A stretch of DNA of 64,000 nt from Turritopsis dohrnii (GCA_027922465.2 BQMF02000002.1:2046001-2110000), one strand, 5' to 3'. Shown: positions 1 to 11,497, counted from the first letter of the stretch. The notes: generated from the letters alone by a model not told the origin. Program-made: numbers and translations.

Positions 1-120
1 TGTGTAATGAGAATATATTCTTTAGTGTAAAACATTTCCCCACAATATTTCTTAAAGTTTTTAAGGAAAAGAAAACATTGTTGTTTAAAGTCTACTTTTA
101 TCTCATTTACCATTTTGTAA

Positions 121-221
121 TAAACGCCGCCCTCTAATGAACGCCGCCCTCTATTAAACGCCGCATCCAAAAGTTGGACTTTTTAATAAACGCCGCGACG
201 TTTATTAGAGGAAATACGGTA
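121..221. mobile_element. GC-box MITE, partial (window edge)
   Basis: Repeats of TAATAAACGCCGC ending in GAGGAAATACGGTA at 221, just upstream of the RT motif A segment. It is the mirror image of the MITE at 4374-4785, so the insertion preceded the inverted duplication. Confidence 0.65.
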
Positions 222-500
222 TCCCGTGCAAAAGTCACTGATACACTCCATTTCGTCATAGCTGTACATTCAGCAGTAGATGCATTCAATGAAAACGAAT
301 GCCAAGCTGTCCTTCAGATCGATGCACCAAATGCTTTCTACTCGATTAATAGGGCTACGACACTCCATAGCATTGATATCTTATGTCCAGAATTTTCGAC
401 GTATGCTTACAACTGCTACAATAAATCGGCTCGCTTGTTTATAACGGGTGGCAAAGAGATTTAATCACAGGAAGGCACAACACAAGGGGATCCTGTAGCG

Positions 501-1178
501 ATGGGAATGTATGCTACTGGCATTCTTCCCTTACTTATGCTGAGAAACACGAAAAATGAAGATTCTGTCAAAAAAATTGCATATGCTGATGACTTTACAG
601 GGAAACTTGCAGGCTTGCGTTCGTGGTGGGATGGCATAATGCTACATGGTCCTAACATTGGTTATCTTCCAAAACCAAGTAAAAGTTGGTTGATTGTTAA
701 GGAACCGCATTTCGAGGAAGCGACGAAAGTATTTCAAGGAACAGGAGCAAAAGTAACAATGGAAGAAAACAGACACCTTGGTGCAATTATCGGTAGAGAT
801 GAATATAAATGTATCTACATCAAAAATAAAGTTGAAGACTGGATAAAAAAAATCAAAGCGCTATCAGAAATTGCTGCTGCTTATCCCCACGCTGCATACA
901 GCGCCTACGTTAAAGGCTTTCAACACAAGTCTACCTATATGATGCACACTGTCCCAAATATAAAAGAGGTATTGAAACCTTTAGAAGATGCCATTAAACA
1001 TCAATTCATTAGAAGTCTTCTAAACTGCTATGAATGTAGCGATATAGAACGTCTCCTGTTTGGTGGACTGGGAATTTATGATCCCACGGAAAGATCCCAG
1101 GTCGAGTATGAAAATTCAAGAAAAGTAACGAAATCAATGGTATCAAAAGTTATAAATCAAGATGATTTATACGATTAA
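501..1178 (+). pseudogene. RT palm/thumb fragment (YADD box)
   Basis: Open 225-codon segment with GMYATGILPLL (after motif B) and the catalytic KIAYADDFTG, followed by a thumb-like region with AAYPHAAYSAYVKGF. It is the continuation, after an in-frame stop, of the motif A segment at 222-464. The element cannot make an intact polymerase as it stands. Confidence 0.75.
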
Positions 1179-1326
1179 TCAGTTGAAAATGATCAACAGA
1201 AAATGAAAAACGACAAAGCAAGAAAAAATAATGAAAATTTACAGTATATAAGAAATTAAAAAATTTAGCAAGTGATCCAACAAGTTTAAGAGCCCTAGAA
1301 GCATCCCTGGAAAACGGACCATCAAG

Positions 1327-2070
1327 TTGGTTGACAGTATTGCCATTAAAACAGCAGGTTTCTTATTAGACAAGCAATCGTTTTGGGACGCAGTATATAT
1401 TCGATTTGGTATCCAGTTAAAAAGGCTAAGTACACATTGTGTATGCGGAGCCTCGTTCACTGTAGAACACGCACTATCGTGTCCAAAAGGAGGCTTCGTT
1501 ACTTTGAGACACAACGAAGTAAGGGATTTTACTGCAGAAATTTTATCGGAAGTATGCAGAGATGTAAGAACGGAACCAGTACTACAAGAACTTACTGGAG
1601 AAGAACTGCCAAAGTCAACAATAACAACGACCGAAGCGAGAGTAGATGTTGCAGCGCGAGATTTTTGGATAAGGGGACAGATGACTTATTTTGACGTAAG
1701 GGTTTTCGACCCAACGGCCAAAGTCCACCTGAATCAAACCTTGAAAGCTTCTCATCTAAGTAACGAACACCAAAAAAAGCGCTGCTATGTGAGCCAAATA
1801 AATCATGTCGATCAAGGATCATTTACACCACTGGTATTCACATGTTTCGGAGGAATGTCAAGGGAATGTCAGTCGTTCTATAACAGACTCGCAGAAATGC
1901 TTGCTGAAAAAAAAGAGGGAACAGCCGAGTGTCACCAAAAGTTGGTTAAGAACAAAACTCAGTTTAAATCTGCTAAGATCGCAGCTCATTTGTATCAGGG
2001 AATCAAGAGGGATACGAAAAAGGATACCGAGTTGAAAATTATCGCAGAAAAGTCGATGATGGAGAAATAA
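1327..2070 (+). pseudogene. RT element C-terminal zinc-knuckle / nuclease-like domain
   Basis: Open segment of about 247 codons. It contains CVCGASFTVEHALSC, a CxC-x(n)-H-x4-C zinc knuckle, then acidic and basic residues in an arrangement like a PD-(D/E)xK nuclease (VDVAARDFW, FDVRVFDP), then FTPLVFTCFGG. The tail after about 1903 is lysine-rich and absent from the inverted partner, and is followed by A-rich DNA at 2145-2170, possibly the element's 3' end. The nuclease assignment is inference. Confidence 0.6.
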
Positions 2071-2691
2071 ATAGGAAAATAACATTTACTATTATATATG
2101 TATCTGATTGTATTTGCTTACTAAAAGTGAAATATTGCATACAAAACAAAACAAAAAAAAAGTTGAGCAAAAAAAACGTCGAGTGTGTATATTTTTAACC
2201 TGAAGATGTAAGAGTTCTTACGAAAAGCTTCGTTCAATAAAATAAATTAATTTGAATGTTCTTGTTTTATTATTAAAAACTTATGGCGAATAGGTACTTC
2301 ATATAAAAAAAACGTCAAAATGTACTGCATTGGAGAAAGAGAAGAAACGGAAGTACAATCAGAGAATCATGATGGTTGATCATGGAACGTTTTCTCCTTT
2401 GATCTTCGACGTAACCGGAGAAGCATCCATTTTTATAAGCAAACGGGCAGAAAAGATTGCGAGAAAAACACGAACATCTAAGGGCGAAACGATAGCATGA
2501 CTTCGACGTAAGATTTCCTTTACATTGATTCATACGACAGTGAGTGCGCTGAGAGGAGAAAGGAAGATATGGCGACACTTTGTGGATGTTGACAAGAACG
2601 ATATTCCTCTTGACCTTCCAGTCAAAGTAAATAATCTGGACTAAAATTTACATTTTATAGCTCATCGGGAGCACCGAACGACGGGGGAAAC
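1904..2691. other. Spacer between the inverted arms
   Basis: Holds the 3' tail of the left element to about 2170, then AT-rich DNA. On the + strand, 2560-2643 reads as a short open stretch ending in NDIPLDLPVKVNNLD and a stop. I do not recognise it. Nothing else supported. Confidence 0.4.
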
Positions 2692-4373
2692 AAGCATTTC
2701 TGCGAGTCTGTTATAGAACGACTGACATTCCTTTGACATTCCTCCGAAACATGTGAATACCAGTGGTGTAAATGGTCCTTGATCGACATGATTTATTTGG
2801 CTCACATAGCAGCGCTTTTGTTGGTGTTCGTTACTTAGATGAGAAGCTTTCAAGGTTTGATTCAGGTGGACTTTGGCCGTTGGGTCGAAAACCCTTACGT
2901 CAAAATAAGTCATCTGTCCCCTTATCCAAAAATCTCGCGCTGCAACATCTACTCTCGCTTCGGTCGTTGTTATTGTTGACTTTGGCAGTTCTTCTCCAGT
3001 AAGTTCTTGTAGTACTGGTTCCGTTCTTACATCTCTGCATACTTCCGATAAAATTTCTGCAGTAAAATCCCTTACTTCGTTGTGTCTCAAAGTAACGAAG
3101 CCTCCTTTTGGACACGATAGTGCGTGTTCTACAGTGAACGAGGCTCCGCATACACAATGTGTACTTAGCCTTTTTAACTGGATACCAAATCGAATATATA
3201 CTGCGTCCCAAAACGATTGCTTGTCTAATAAGAAACCTGCTGTTTTAATGGCAATACTGTCAACCAACTTGATGGTCCGTTTTCCAGGGATGCTTCTAGG
3301 GCTCTTAAACTTGTTGGATCACTTGCTAAATTTTTTAATTTCTTATATACTGTAAATTTTCATTATTTTTTCTTGCTTTGTCGTTTTTCATTTTCTGTTG
3401 ATCATTTTCAACTGATTAATCGTATAAATCATCTTGATTTATAACTTTTGATACCATTGATTTCGTTACTTTTCTTGAATTTTCATACTCGACCTGGGAT
3501 CTTTCCGTGGGATCATAAATTCCCAGTCCACCAAACAGGAGACGTTCTATATCGCTACATTCATAGCAGTTTAGAAGACTTCTAATGAATTGATGTTTAA
3601 TGGCATCTTCTAAAGGTTTCAATACCTCTTTTATATTTGGGACAGTGTGCATCATATAGGTAGACTTGTGTTGAAAGCCTTTAACGTAGGCGCTGTATGC
3701 AGCGTGGGGATAAGCAGCAGCAATTTCTGATAGCGCTTTGATTTTTTTTATCCAGTCTTCAACTTTATTTTTGATGTAGATACATTTATATTCATCTCTA
3801 CCGATAATTGCACCAAGGTGTCTGTTTTCTTCCATTGTTACTTTTGCTCCTGTTCCTTGAAATACTTTCGTCGCTTCCTCGAAATGCGGTTCCTTAACAA
3901 TCAACCAACTTTTACTTGGTTTTGGAAGATAACCAATGTTAGGACCATGTAGCATTATGCCATCCCACCACGAACGCAAGCCTGCAAGTTTCCCTGTAAA
4001 GTCATCAGCATATGCAATTTTTTTTGACAGAATCTTCATTTTTCGTGTTTCTCAGCATAAGTAAGGGAAGAATGCCAGTAGCATACATTCCCATCGCTAC
4101 AGGATCCCCTTGTGTTGTGCCTTCCTGTGATTAAATCTCTTTGCCACCCGTTATAAACAAGCGAGCCGATTTATTGTAGCAGTTGTAAGCATACGTCGAA
4201 AATTCTGGACATAAGATATCAATGCTATGGAGTGTCGTAGCCCTATTAATCGAGTTGAAAGCATTTGGTGCATCGATCTGAAGGACAGCTTGGCATTCGT
4301 TTTCATTGAATGCATCTACTGCTGAATGTACAGCTATGACGAAATGGAGTGTATCAGTGACTTTTGCACGGGA
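2692..4373 (-). mobile_element. Dead reverse-transcriptase retroelement, right (inverted) arm
   Basis: Near-identical inverted copy of the left arm, read on the - strand: motif A region 4131-4373, YADD segment 3416-4039, zinc knuckle/nuclease-like segment 2662-3267. It shares the stop after LFITGGKEI and the frameshift upstream of AGFLLDKQSF. It also has a private frameshift near 4021, a run of eight T where the left arm has seven A. Its 3' end is cut at about 2692, before the lysine-rich tail. Confidence 0.8.
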
Positions 4374-4785
4374 TACCGTATTTCCTCTAATAAACGTCGC
4401 GGCGTTTATTAAAAAGTCCAACTTTTGGATGCGGCGTTTAATAGAGGGCGGCGTTCATTAGAGGGCGGCGTTTATTACAAAATGGTAAAGTAGACTTTAA
4501 ACAACGATGTTTTCTTTTCCTTAAAAACTTTAAGAAATATTGTGGGAAAATGTTTTACACTAAAGAATATATTCTCATTACACAAAACTGTCCTGCACAA
4601 ATAATTGCATATCAATTAAAATTCATCCAAACGTGGAAGAACTGTTGTTTGTAGCCAAATAAAGCTATTAAACTTTGTAAAATATTTCTTGTTTGGTTTG
4701 TTTCTAATAAACGCCGCTTTCCTAGATGCGGCGTTTATAGGGAGGCGTTTATTAGAGGGCGGCGTTTATTAGAGGAAATACGGTA
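4374..4785. mobile_element. GC-box MITE with TACCGTATTTCCTC termini
   Basis: Terminal inverted repeats TACCGTATTTCCTC...GAGGAAATACGGTA enclose many copies of the motif TAATAAACGCCGCC in both orientations. A copy of the right end lies at 121-221 in the left arm and a complete copy sits in gene A intron 31 (45028-45523). TA at both ends fits a TA-target element. No coding capacity. Confidence 0.75.
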
Positions 4786-5214
4786 ACCAGATATTCGTTA
4801 AACTGACTTGAATTTGTAGAACACAAGACGGTGGTCATGCAAGAATGTAATAAGAAAAGTCCCGTCAGTAAAAACTATACTCAAAATCGTATTTATTATA
4901 AATTTTGTTATTTTCAATAGTTTTATTAAGGTTTTTTAATTGATATGTTAATAAATATCTCGTTTATTGGCATTAATAATAATAAATTTTGCTTCACAGC
5001 TCCCGTCTCATTTCCGTTTACGTTTAGATCACTATTTTTCACGCGGGAAATCTGAAAATCAACACGTGTTAATCATGTCTGAAAGAGCTTCTCTCCAACT
5101 TCTTCAAGTTCTCGTCAGAAATTAAGCCTTTTCAAAAGAAGATAAGGATAAATATTTAATTATTCATGCCTTAGATGGCTGTAGTACTGCCATTCTCAGA
5201 TGCCAAACCTCTCT
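4786..5214. other. Intergenic, no gene seen
   Basis: AT-rich DNA with no convincing exon, RNA gene or transposon end. Confidence 0.5.
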
Positions 5215-5409
5215 ACAATCCCGGACAAAATATTGTGGCAAAAGCATGAAATTCACGTCATGAGCCCCCCCCTTCCCCCACCATCAATGTTATCAATGTT
5301 TTTTTGAACCTCTGGCTGGACACAACTCAAAACATTGATGCTGGGGGAGGGGGTATTTGAATTCTTCATGAAAAACATCAGTTTTGCCACAATTTTTGTC
5401 CGGGATTGT
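5215..5409. mobile_element. 195-bp MITE, copy 1
   Basis: Starts ACAATCCCGGACAAAA and ends TTTTGTCCGGGATTGT, with imperfect terminal inverted repeats (about 28 bp) that also share TTGTGGCAAAA/TTTTGCCACAA. Flanking CT on both sides may be a 2-bp target duplication. It appears identical to the copy at 7145-7339. Confidence 0.8.
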
Positions 5410-6046
5410 CTGAATTTTAAGAATAAAAATGGAAAGGGGTCTTCCTAGTATAACAACACATTCTTTCAAGACTGAGATCTCCCACAACACGTGTTGGCAG
5501 CCAGGTTGCTCCTTGTCACAATTCGTGTAATTTTACACAAAATCAAAACAAAAAAAACATAGCCCTACTGAAAACAGGCTTTTGCAGCTTGTCAATATTT
5601 GTCAATTCAAACATGTATATACATACTCTATAATATGCTGTCATGAATGTGTGATACAAGAAATAACCAAAGTTTACGTGGCATACTGGTTCAAATGATG
5701 AACAATACAAAGTCGTCTACCAAAATATATACCAAATGTATGTGAACACAAAACAGAAAGATACTTTTTCTCTGACAAAAACAGATATACCCTATATATA
5801 CGTGTCATAATAATAACATAATATATAATAATATAAACTTGTCTATGAAAATATATATACAAAATGTGTGTGAACTCAACAGAAACTTTTTTCTTTTAAG
5901 CCGTGTAAACAAAACTAAGTGAACACCAAAATGGATGACAGTCAGTGGGACGCACTTGGTTTTACGCAAAGCCTTAAGTGCTTAGTGGAGGAAGGAATTT
6001 TTCGCTTGTTGCAGTAGGTCACATTTCTATAATATCCAAAACAACA
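5410..6046. other. Intergenic, low complexity AT stretches
   Basis: TA-rich DNA at about 5780-5870 (ATATATA and TAATAATATA runs). No gene supported. Confidence 0.45.
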
Positions 6047-6300
6047 TTTTGCGACACGTCACCAACACGTCACCAACACGTCACCAACACGTCACCAACT
6101 GTAAAGTGTGTTTTCATTGGGAATTGTAACACGTCACCACACGTCACCACTTTTTTTTATAAGAAGAGTATATTATTTTATTACTATCAAAGAAAGTTGG
6201 TGACGTGTGGTGACGTGTTATAATTCCCAGTGAAAACACTCTTTACAGTTGGTGACGTGTTGGTGACGTGTTGGTGACGTGTTGGTGACGTGTCGCAAAA
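6047..6300. repeat. Foldback element built of CACGTCACCAA repeats
   Basis: Large near-perfect palindrome. The left arm begins TTTTGCGACACGTCACC with four tandem ACACGTCACCA units, then CTGTAAAG.GTGTTTTCA.TGGGAATT and two more units. The right arm mirrors all of this and ends GACGTGTCGCAAAA. Arms are about 105 bp with a short AT loop. Each unit contains TGACGTG, the core of CREB/ATF and ATF6-type sites. Confidence 0.85.
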
Positions 6301-7144
6301 CGTTAAATGTAAAGTAAAAGTCAAAGTAAAAGTAAAAGTTTATTTCGTTTGTCCAAAACTGTTCGTCTTTCTTTCAATGAGCCTTTGCAAATCCAAGTCT
6401 TTGTTTCTTATCTGCTTCTGTGAGGAGGCGTACTCGTATCCGTTCCTTCTCAAAACCCCGCTCGCAGCTTTGTTACTTGTTGTGTTACTCAGTCCGGCTT
6501 CCTCCTGAATATGCTTAAAGGAAATTGTAGCACTGCTATTCCTAAAGCGCCCGTAACGCCCTTACAACATCCCGTTTCATTCGCGGAGTTGTCTACTTGG
6601 GCCTTCCCTTGTTTTCGTGCCGCAGATCTTCTTTCTTTTCCATTGGTAACTTGGCAAGGCGGTAAACGCTTCCCTCTGCAAACTGCGGATATGTGCCGCA
6701 AAGCTCGTGGCAACTGACACCAAACTTCTGGTGGAGAACCCTCAAATCGGACGGATTCTTCCACGGTGATCTTTTACGTGGTCATGTTTTTGTCTATATG
6801 TTTTGTTTATATATACCTAAAGTAAAGTAAACAAAATGCTTTGTTGGTGTTTACATTGCAAATAGCATTTTAGATTACCTATTTGTAACTTTTGTTTATT
6901 TACCAAAGTGGTAGCAACAAACAAAACTGTTTTGTAATTCATTCCCACATCCCCACAAACTTGTTTACGTTTACATTGTTTACTGAATAACAGAGACAAT
7001 AATAACAATAGAAAAGTACACAAATTGCATCTGTAACCCTCCAAGTAAAATAAACAACTTCTAAGTAGTCAGACATTACCAAATAAGCAAACGTAAACAT
7101 TAGAAAATCTATACACAAAATGACTAAGTCAAGCAAAAATTCAG
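6301..7144. other. Intergenic, no gene seen
   Basis: 6480-6770 is more GC-rich than its surroundings and is open on both strands, but without a recognisable domain or splice context. 6820-7140 is AT-rich. No feature supported. Confidence 0.4.
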
Positions 7145-7339
7145 ACAATCCCGGACAAAATATTGTGGCAAAAGCATGAAATTCACGTCATGAGCCCCCC
7201 CCTTCCCCCACCATCAATGTTATCAATGTTTTTTTGAACCTCTGGCTGGACACAACTCAAAACATTGATGCTGGGGGAGGGGGTATTTGAATTCTTCATG
7301 AAAAACATCAGTTTTGCCACAATTTTTGTCCGGGATTGT
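7145..7339. mobile_element. 195-bp MITE, copy 2
   Basis: Same sequence, length and orientation as 5215-5409. Flanked by AG on both sides (possible 2-bp target duplication). Confidence 0.8.
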
Positions 7340-7821
7340 AGAAAGAGTAACAAATGCAAGGTAACGAATTTTATCTTCGTAACTTTCGTGTACATTATTT
7401 TTATTTGCCTTTCTCGTGGCATCTATAATTTCACACATACTTATTGCTGTATTGTTATTCCATTTAAAATTATGCTAGCCTGGCTGTCATAAATTTTTGT
7501 TTTGCAAAGTTTTGCTGGACTATCTTTGTCAAAAGTTGTAAACGCAGGGACCACGGGAGTCAGGGTGGCTAAGGGGGCTATTGGTATTGCCAGTTCAGTT
7601 TTAGCCATTCCAATCCAATAAAACTCGCAGATATTTCTTGGCCCTATGTAGTCAACTTTCTGCTTTTGTGTCTGGGGTGAACAAAGAAACAGCATAATTA
7701 TGCTAGAATTGCATTATCATTGTTCTTGTTATAAAGATTTAACATGCACACAAACACATACTTCGGATACATGTGTATCAGTCCTATCATATTACAAAAT
7801 GTTACAAAAAGCTTATATATA
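7340..7821. other. Intergenic, no gene seen
   Basis: Mostly AT-rich. No convincing coding or repeat structure. Confidence 0.4.
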
Positions 7822-8346
7822 TCTTTTATATAATAGCAAGTGTGCATACCACTTTTATTTTAGAGAGTGATATATTTCATTTTTTTAACGGTCAACTTCT
7901 TATATACTTCTTCACAATTCGTCATAAAACCATGTAGAGGCGAGAGTTGTTTATATCGGGGAAACCCTTAAATGCATTTCTCTTGACTGTTTATCAAATT
8001 TGAAAAAGAATTTGAAAACGATAGCAACCAGAGCAATGTCAACAAAACTTTATTTTCGTTTTGAAAATTAAGTGTGAGCGATAGCAAATATTATATACAA
8101 GAAAAAGATAAGATAAAGTAAAGAGCATTCAAGTATTTCAAGTTCCAGTAGATACATTTAGATAGATTCGAACAGAAAGCTGGTATGTATTCCTTTCGGT
8201 AAAAAAAATGGTTATTTTGAATTGTAAAAAAGCTTTAATATTGACTTCGATCGATCGCTGTATTTTTAAATTAGAAACACACAGAAGAAGAAACCGTAGG
8301 AGGAGTGACCTAAGAAGTGAGATGCTTTTGATTTGTTTTGCACAAT

Positions 8347-8690
8347 TTTTGATGAGTTATTACATAAACTAATGCATCTTTATGTAGGTTTGTAAGAATA
8401 TTGAAGAATAGGAGAGAATACTTCTGGTTAGAGGAGTATTTGCAAAGTGAGAAATCTTTTTGTTTGTTTTGTTTTATGTATGCTCTAACTAATGTTTAAG
8501 TGTTTGCTTATGTATTATACCCATTTATGATACCAGATTTTTAATGAGTTATTTACATAAACTAATGAATTACTGATGAATTTGTAGGTTTGTAAGAATA
8601 TTGGAGAATAGGAGAGAATACTGCCGGTTAGAGGAGTATTTGCGAAGTGAGAAATCTTTTTGTTTGTTTTTTTTCATGTATATTTAAACT
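8347..8690 (+). repeat. Direct duplication, about 195-bp period
   Basis: Two copies of a block containing GTTTGTAAGAATATTG, GGAGAGAATACT, GGTTAGAGGAGTATTTG and GTGAGAAATCTTTTTGTTTG lie at about 8347-8475 and 8537-8671. They sit in the Helitron leader between its 5' end and the coding part. Confidence 0.75.
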
Positions 8691-8818
8691 TTAAAGTGTT
8701 TGCTTATGTATATATTTTCTTTTATAGATTTAGATTATTGGACTATTGAAGTGCAACGTGTTAAAACTTCCATTATCTATACTTAAGTTATTTTGTAGGT
8801 TGAGTTACTGCAGCTGTT

Positions 8819-9640
8819 ATGTATAATATAGGAAGAGTTAATGGTGGCTTTCAGGTAGCTAATAGGAATGGTCAGTTTGTTGTTCAGCCACCTGAACAGC
8901 AACATATTCGCTCTGTTATTCTGCGTAGGCTAGCACACGAAGATGTGGCAGGAGCCCATCGTAGGCTAGCTCAAAATATACCTGATCAAAATAACTTACC
9001 TGTTATTGATGAGAGTGGGTGTCTAAGAAATAACAATGCTGTAGGACGTGTTGAGTATCGTCAAAACGAGGGGGAAGATGAACAATTGGCCAGGAGGAAT
9101 GTAAATGCACGTTGGATCAGGCAAGACATGCTCATCTTCCATTACATTGTGCTGCTCGACAAGATCAGTTGCCTAACCTACATTGCCTTGGTGGAATGGA
9201 CAAGGTTTGCCAGTTTTGTAGGGCAAAGATGTTTGTGGATGAAAATAATTTTAAGTGTTGTCATGGTGGTAATTTAAATAAAAGTTATTATCCTAATGAT
9301 CTTAAAGATCTTTCAGCAGGTGATACAATTCAAGCAAAAAACTTTCAAGAAAATATTCGAAAGTTCAATAGTTCTGTTTCTTTTGCATCGATGGGTGCAA
9401 AATTATCCATTCCACCTGGACATGGCCACCTGTTTTTCGAATTAGCTGACATACTTGTGTATGTCACCGAACAGGTAATTTGCATCCCGCACAAGGTGTT
9501 TCACCCGTTAATTTAAACGAGTTACTAGAATTCTGTTCAAATAATTGTTCTGGAGTAAACCATTATTTGTCAGCATGTATTCACAAACATGTATGCAGAG
9601 GAAGTAGAGGTAAGATACTAAATTTTGTTAGCCCTTGATA
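8819..9640 (+). pseudogene. Helitron Rep/helicase-like protein, N-terminal fragment, frameshifted
   Basis: Three frame segments read as one Helitron protein start. 8819-9120 begins MYNIGRVNGGFQ and contains RRNVNARWIRQ. The next frame, from 9112, has LPNLHCLGGMDKVCQFC and FVDENNFKCCHGG, the cysteine-bearing segment typical of Helitron helicase-like N-termini, then NFQENIRKFNSSVSFASMG. After about 9419 the reading moves to a third frame: PPVFRIS, a stop, HTCVCHRTGNLHPAQGV, then NLNELLEFCSNNCSG. At least two frameshifts and one stop. The HUH nuclease and helicase motifs are not present. Confidence 0.75.
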
Positions 9641-9781
9641 GTTATAGCATATCAATTTCAAAGGTAGTACTATGTTCAGCATCAGCAACTTACGATCTCC
9701 AAAATTGTTTAATTTTGAGAGCTTTGTTGCAAATCACGTAATAAAGTAGGTAACAAAGATGAATTTTATGCAGAACATTAT

Positions 9782-10298
9782 ATTTCAATGAAATGAAGCT
9801 GATCGCTGCTATTCAAATAATTGGTGTGATGGGCAGGCATGTATTTTTACATACGTGCATAATGAAAGGAATTTCTACTCTGTTGTTGATGTTCCAACAC
9901 TTTTCTGTTCCCAACGCTCTGAATAATCCAAGCACTCTTCATTTGATTTATGCTTCTGTTAGATGCTATGGGTCATTGGTATTTAATGGAATTGGTATTT
10001 AATTTTATGAAAATGATTTTGAAATGAGATGCCATACGCAAGGATTATCAATTACTTTGTACATCCTGTCAAACATCAAAAATAAAATAATATATTTGTT
10101 CCTTACTGTTTTGTTTGTTCACGACAATAAAACGTATCATGAAGTTGTTTGAAAACCATGAAAAATTGTGGTGATTTTCTAACGTGGACCTTAAAGAAAT
10201 TAATGTTCAATGAAGAGTATTCACATCCTTTCTTTGTAATTGAGGATGCTGACATTGATATTCCCAAAGAGCAAGAAATTTGTGAGAGAAAAACATGA
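9782..10298 (+). pseudogene. Gene 0: remnant of a third NIDO receptor kinase
   Basis: Two relics of the same gene family. 9782-9890 matches the end of NIDO module 1 (gene A 13966-14075): it reads through [11 protein letters not shown] with the same flanking bases and continues into intron-3-like DNA. About 10104-10298 matches the last exon of gene A (48844-49057). The final 30 codons, NEEYSHPFFVIEDADIDI to ERKT and stop, parallel [18 protein letters not shown] in gene A. The upstream part of this exon is badly degraded. Everything from module 2 to the kinase is missing. Confidence 0.8.
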
Positions 10299-10377
10299 TT
10301 TATGAGCACTTACAATGATTTCTTTCACTTAAAACAGTATCATAATTGTCTTTCTAAGAAGATTTTCTGTGGATATA

Positions 10378-11447
10378 TCAAGGCTCTGTACTAGGACCAA
10401 TCCTATTCAATATTTATTTGAATGACTTATTCTTTATCTTGCCAACGTGTGATGTTTGCAATTTTGCAGATGACACAACTCCCTACATAAGTGACCTCAA
10501 TTTGGAAAATATGTGCTTCCAACTTGAACATGATAGTGCCCTTCTCGTTGATTGGTTTGAGTATAACTATATGAAAATAAATACAAACAAATGTCATCTT
10601 CTAATCTTTGGCAAAAAAGTAGAACATACGTTTGTATCACTAAATAATAATATTATATGGGAAGAAAACAAAGCGATGCTTCTGGGCGTTACCCTAGATA
10701 ATCAGCTTGAATTTGATAAACATGTGAAAAACATTTGCACAAAAGCAGGTCAAAAATTAAGTGCCTTAAGCCGAATGATGAAGGAACTAAACTTCCATAA
10801 AAAAAAGGTAATCCTTAAGTCTTTCTTTGAGTCACAATTTGCATATAGTCCTCTTGCCTGGATGTTCCATAGCAGAGAATCTAACAATAAAATAAACCAA
10901 CTTCATGAAAGAGCACTAAGACTCCTGTATAATGATTACCATTCAACTTTTGACGATTTATTAATAAAGGACAACTCTGTTACAATCAACCACAGGAACA
11001 TTCAAAAACTTGCGGTAGAAATGTTTAAAGTAGTACGAGGGCTTGCTCATAAAACATTTGCCAATTTATTTGAAGTCAATAAACAAAACAGGTATAGTTT
11101 CCGTTTTAAAAACTACTTCAAATTACCTAATGTACACACAGAACTTAAAGGCAAACATTCAATTAGGTATCTCGGCCCTAAAATTTGGAACATAATTCCG
11201 GAGCACATCAAAAATGCAAGCACTCTAGAAAACTTCAAACATGAAATAAAATTCTGGAAACCAACAAACTGTCCTTGCAGACTTTGCAGGGATTACATTG
11301 CTAATGTAGGATTTATTTGATGATTTAATGATTTATCTGATGTTATTTTTCGGTGTAAATAGACCAATTTATGTTGTGTCTGTATATATATGTATATAAT
11401 CTATATTCATATTGTAAACCGAAGTAAAATAAAGTGTTAATAATAAT
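10378..11447 (+). mobile_element. 5'-truncated non-LTR retrotransposon (jockey/CR1/L2-like)
   Basis: Starts inside the reverse transcriptase at QGSVLGPILFNIYLNDLF and runs through FADDTTPY (catalytic FADD) to a C-terminus ending CPCRLCRDYIANVGFI with stop at 11318-11320. It finishes with an ATAATAAT-type tail. The frame is open over about 300 codons from 10418. Host sequence homologous to 49090-49200 is split by it: AAGATTTTCTGTGGATA upstream, ATCTATTTA downstream. 5' truncation is usual for LINEs. Confidence 0.88.
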
Positions 11448-11497
11448 ATCTATTTAAGAGGAACACAAGACTGGCTCTAAGCATGTTATTATTGTAA

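Larger units (their letters stand above)
1..1903 (+). mobile_element. Dead reverse-transcriptase retroelement, left arm of inverted pair
   Basis: Retroelement copy pairing with an inverted copy at 2692-4584; the left end runs off the window. After a MITE end at 221, the reading shows reverse transcriptase motif A (LQIDAPNAF), motif B (TTQGDPVAM) and motif C (YADD). A CxC...H...C zinc knuckle (CVCGASFTVEHALSC) follows, then a region with VDVAARDFW...YFDVRVFDP that resembles a restriction-like nuclease core. A stop at about 462-464 and a frameshift near 1330-1360 break the frame, and both arms share them. Clade not assigned; similar RT plus zinc knuckle proteins are, from memory, common in cnidarian genomes. 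Confidence 0.8.
7822..9645 (+). mobile_element. Autonomous Helitron, 5' half
   Basis: Begins with TC after an A at 7821. Its first ~55 bp match the 5' ends of the short Helitrons in gene A intron 3, including CACTTTTATTTTAGAGAGTG. The element carries a broken Rep/helicase-like gene from 8819. No CTAG-type 3' end is seen before gene 0 remnants begin at 9782, so the 3' half seems lost. Confidence 0.7.

Noticed and set aside
5978..6508. Open frames through the CACGTC repeats
   Set aside because: They exist only because the repeat lacks stops; no domain or splice context.
6489..6764. Opposing open frames in a GC-richer stretch
   Set aside because: No recognisable domain and no supporting exon neighbours.
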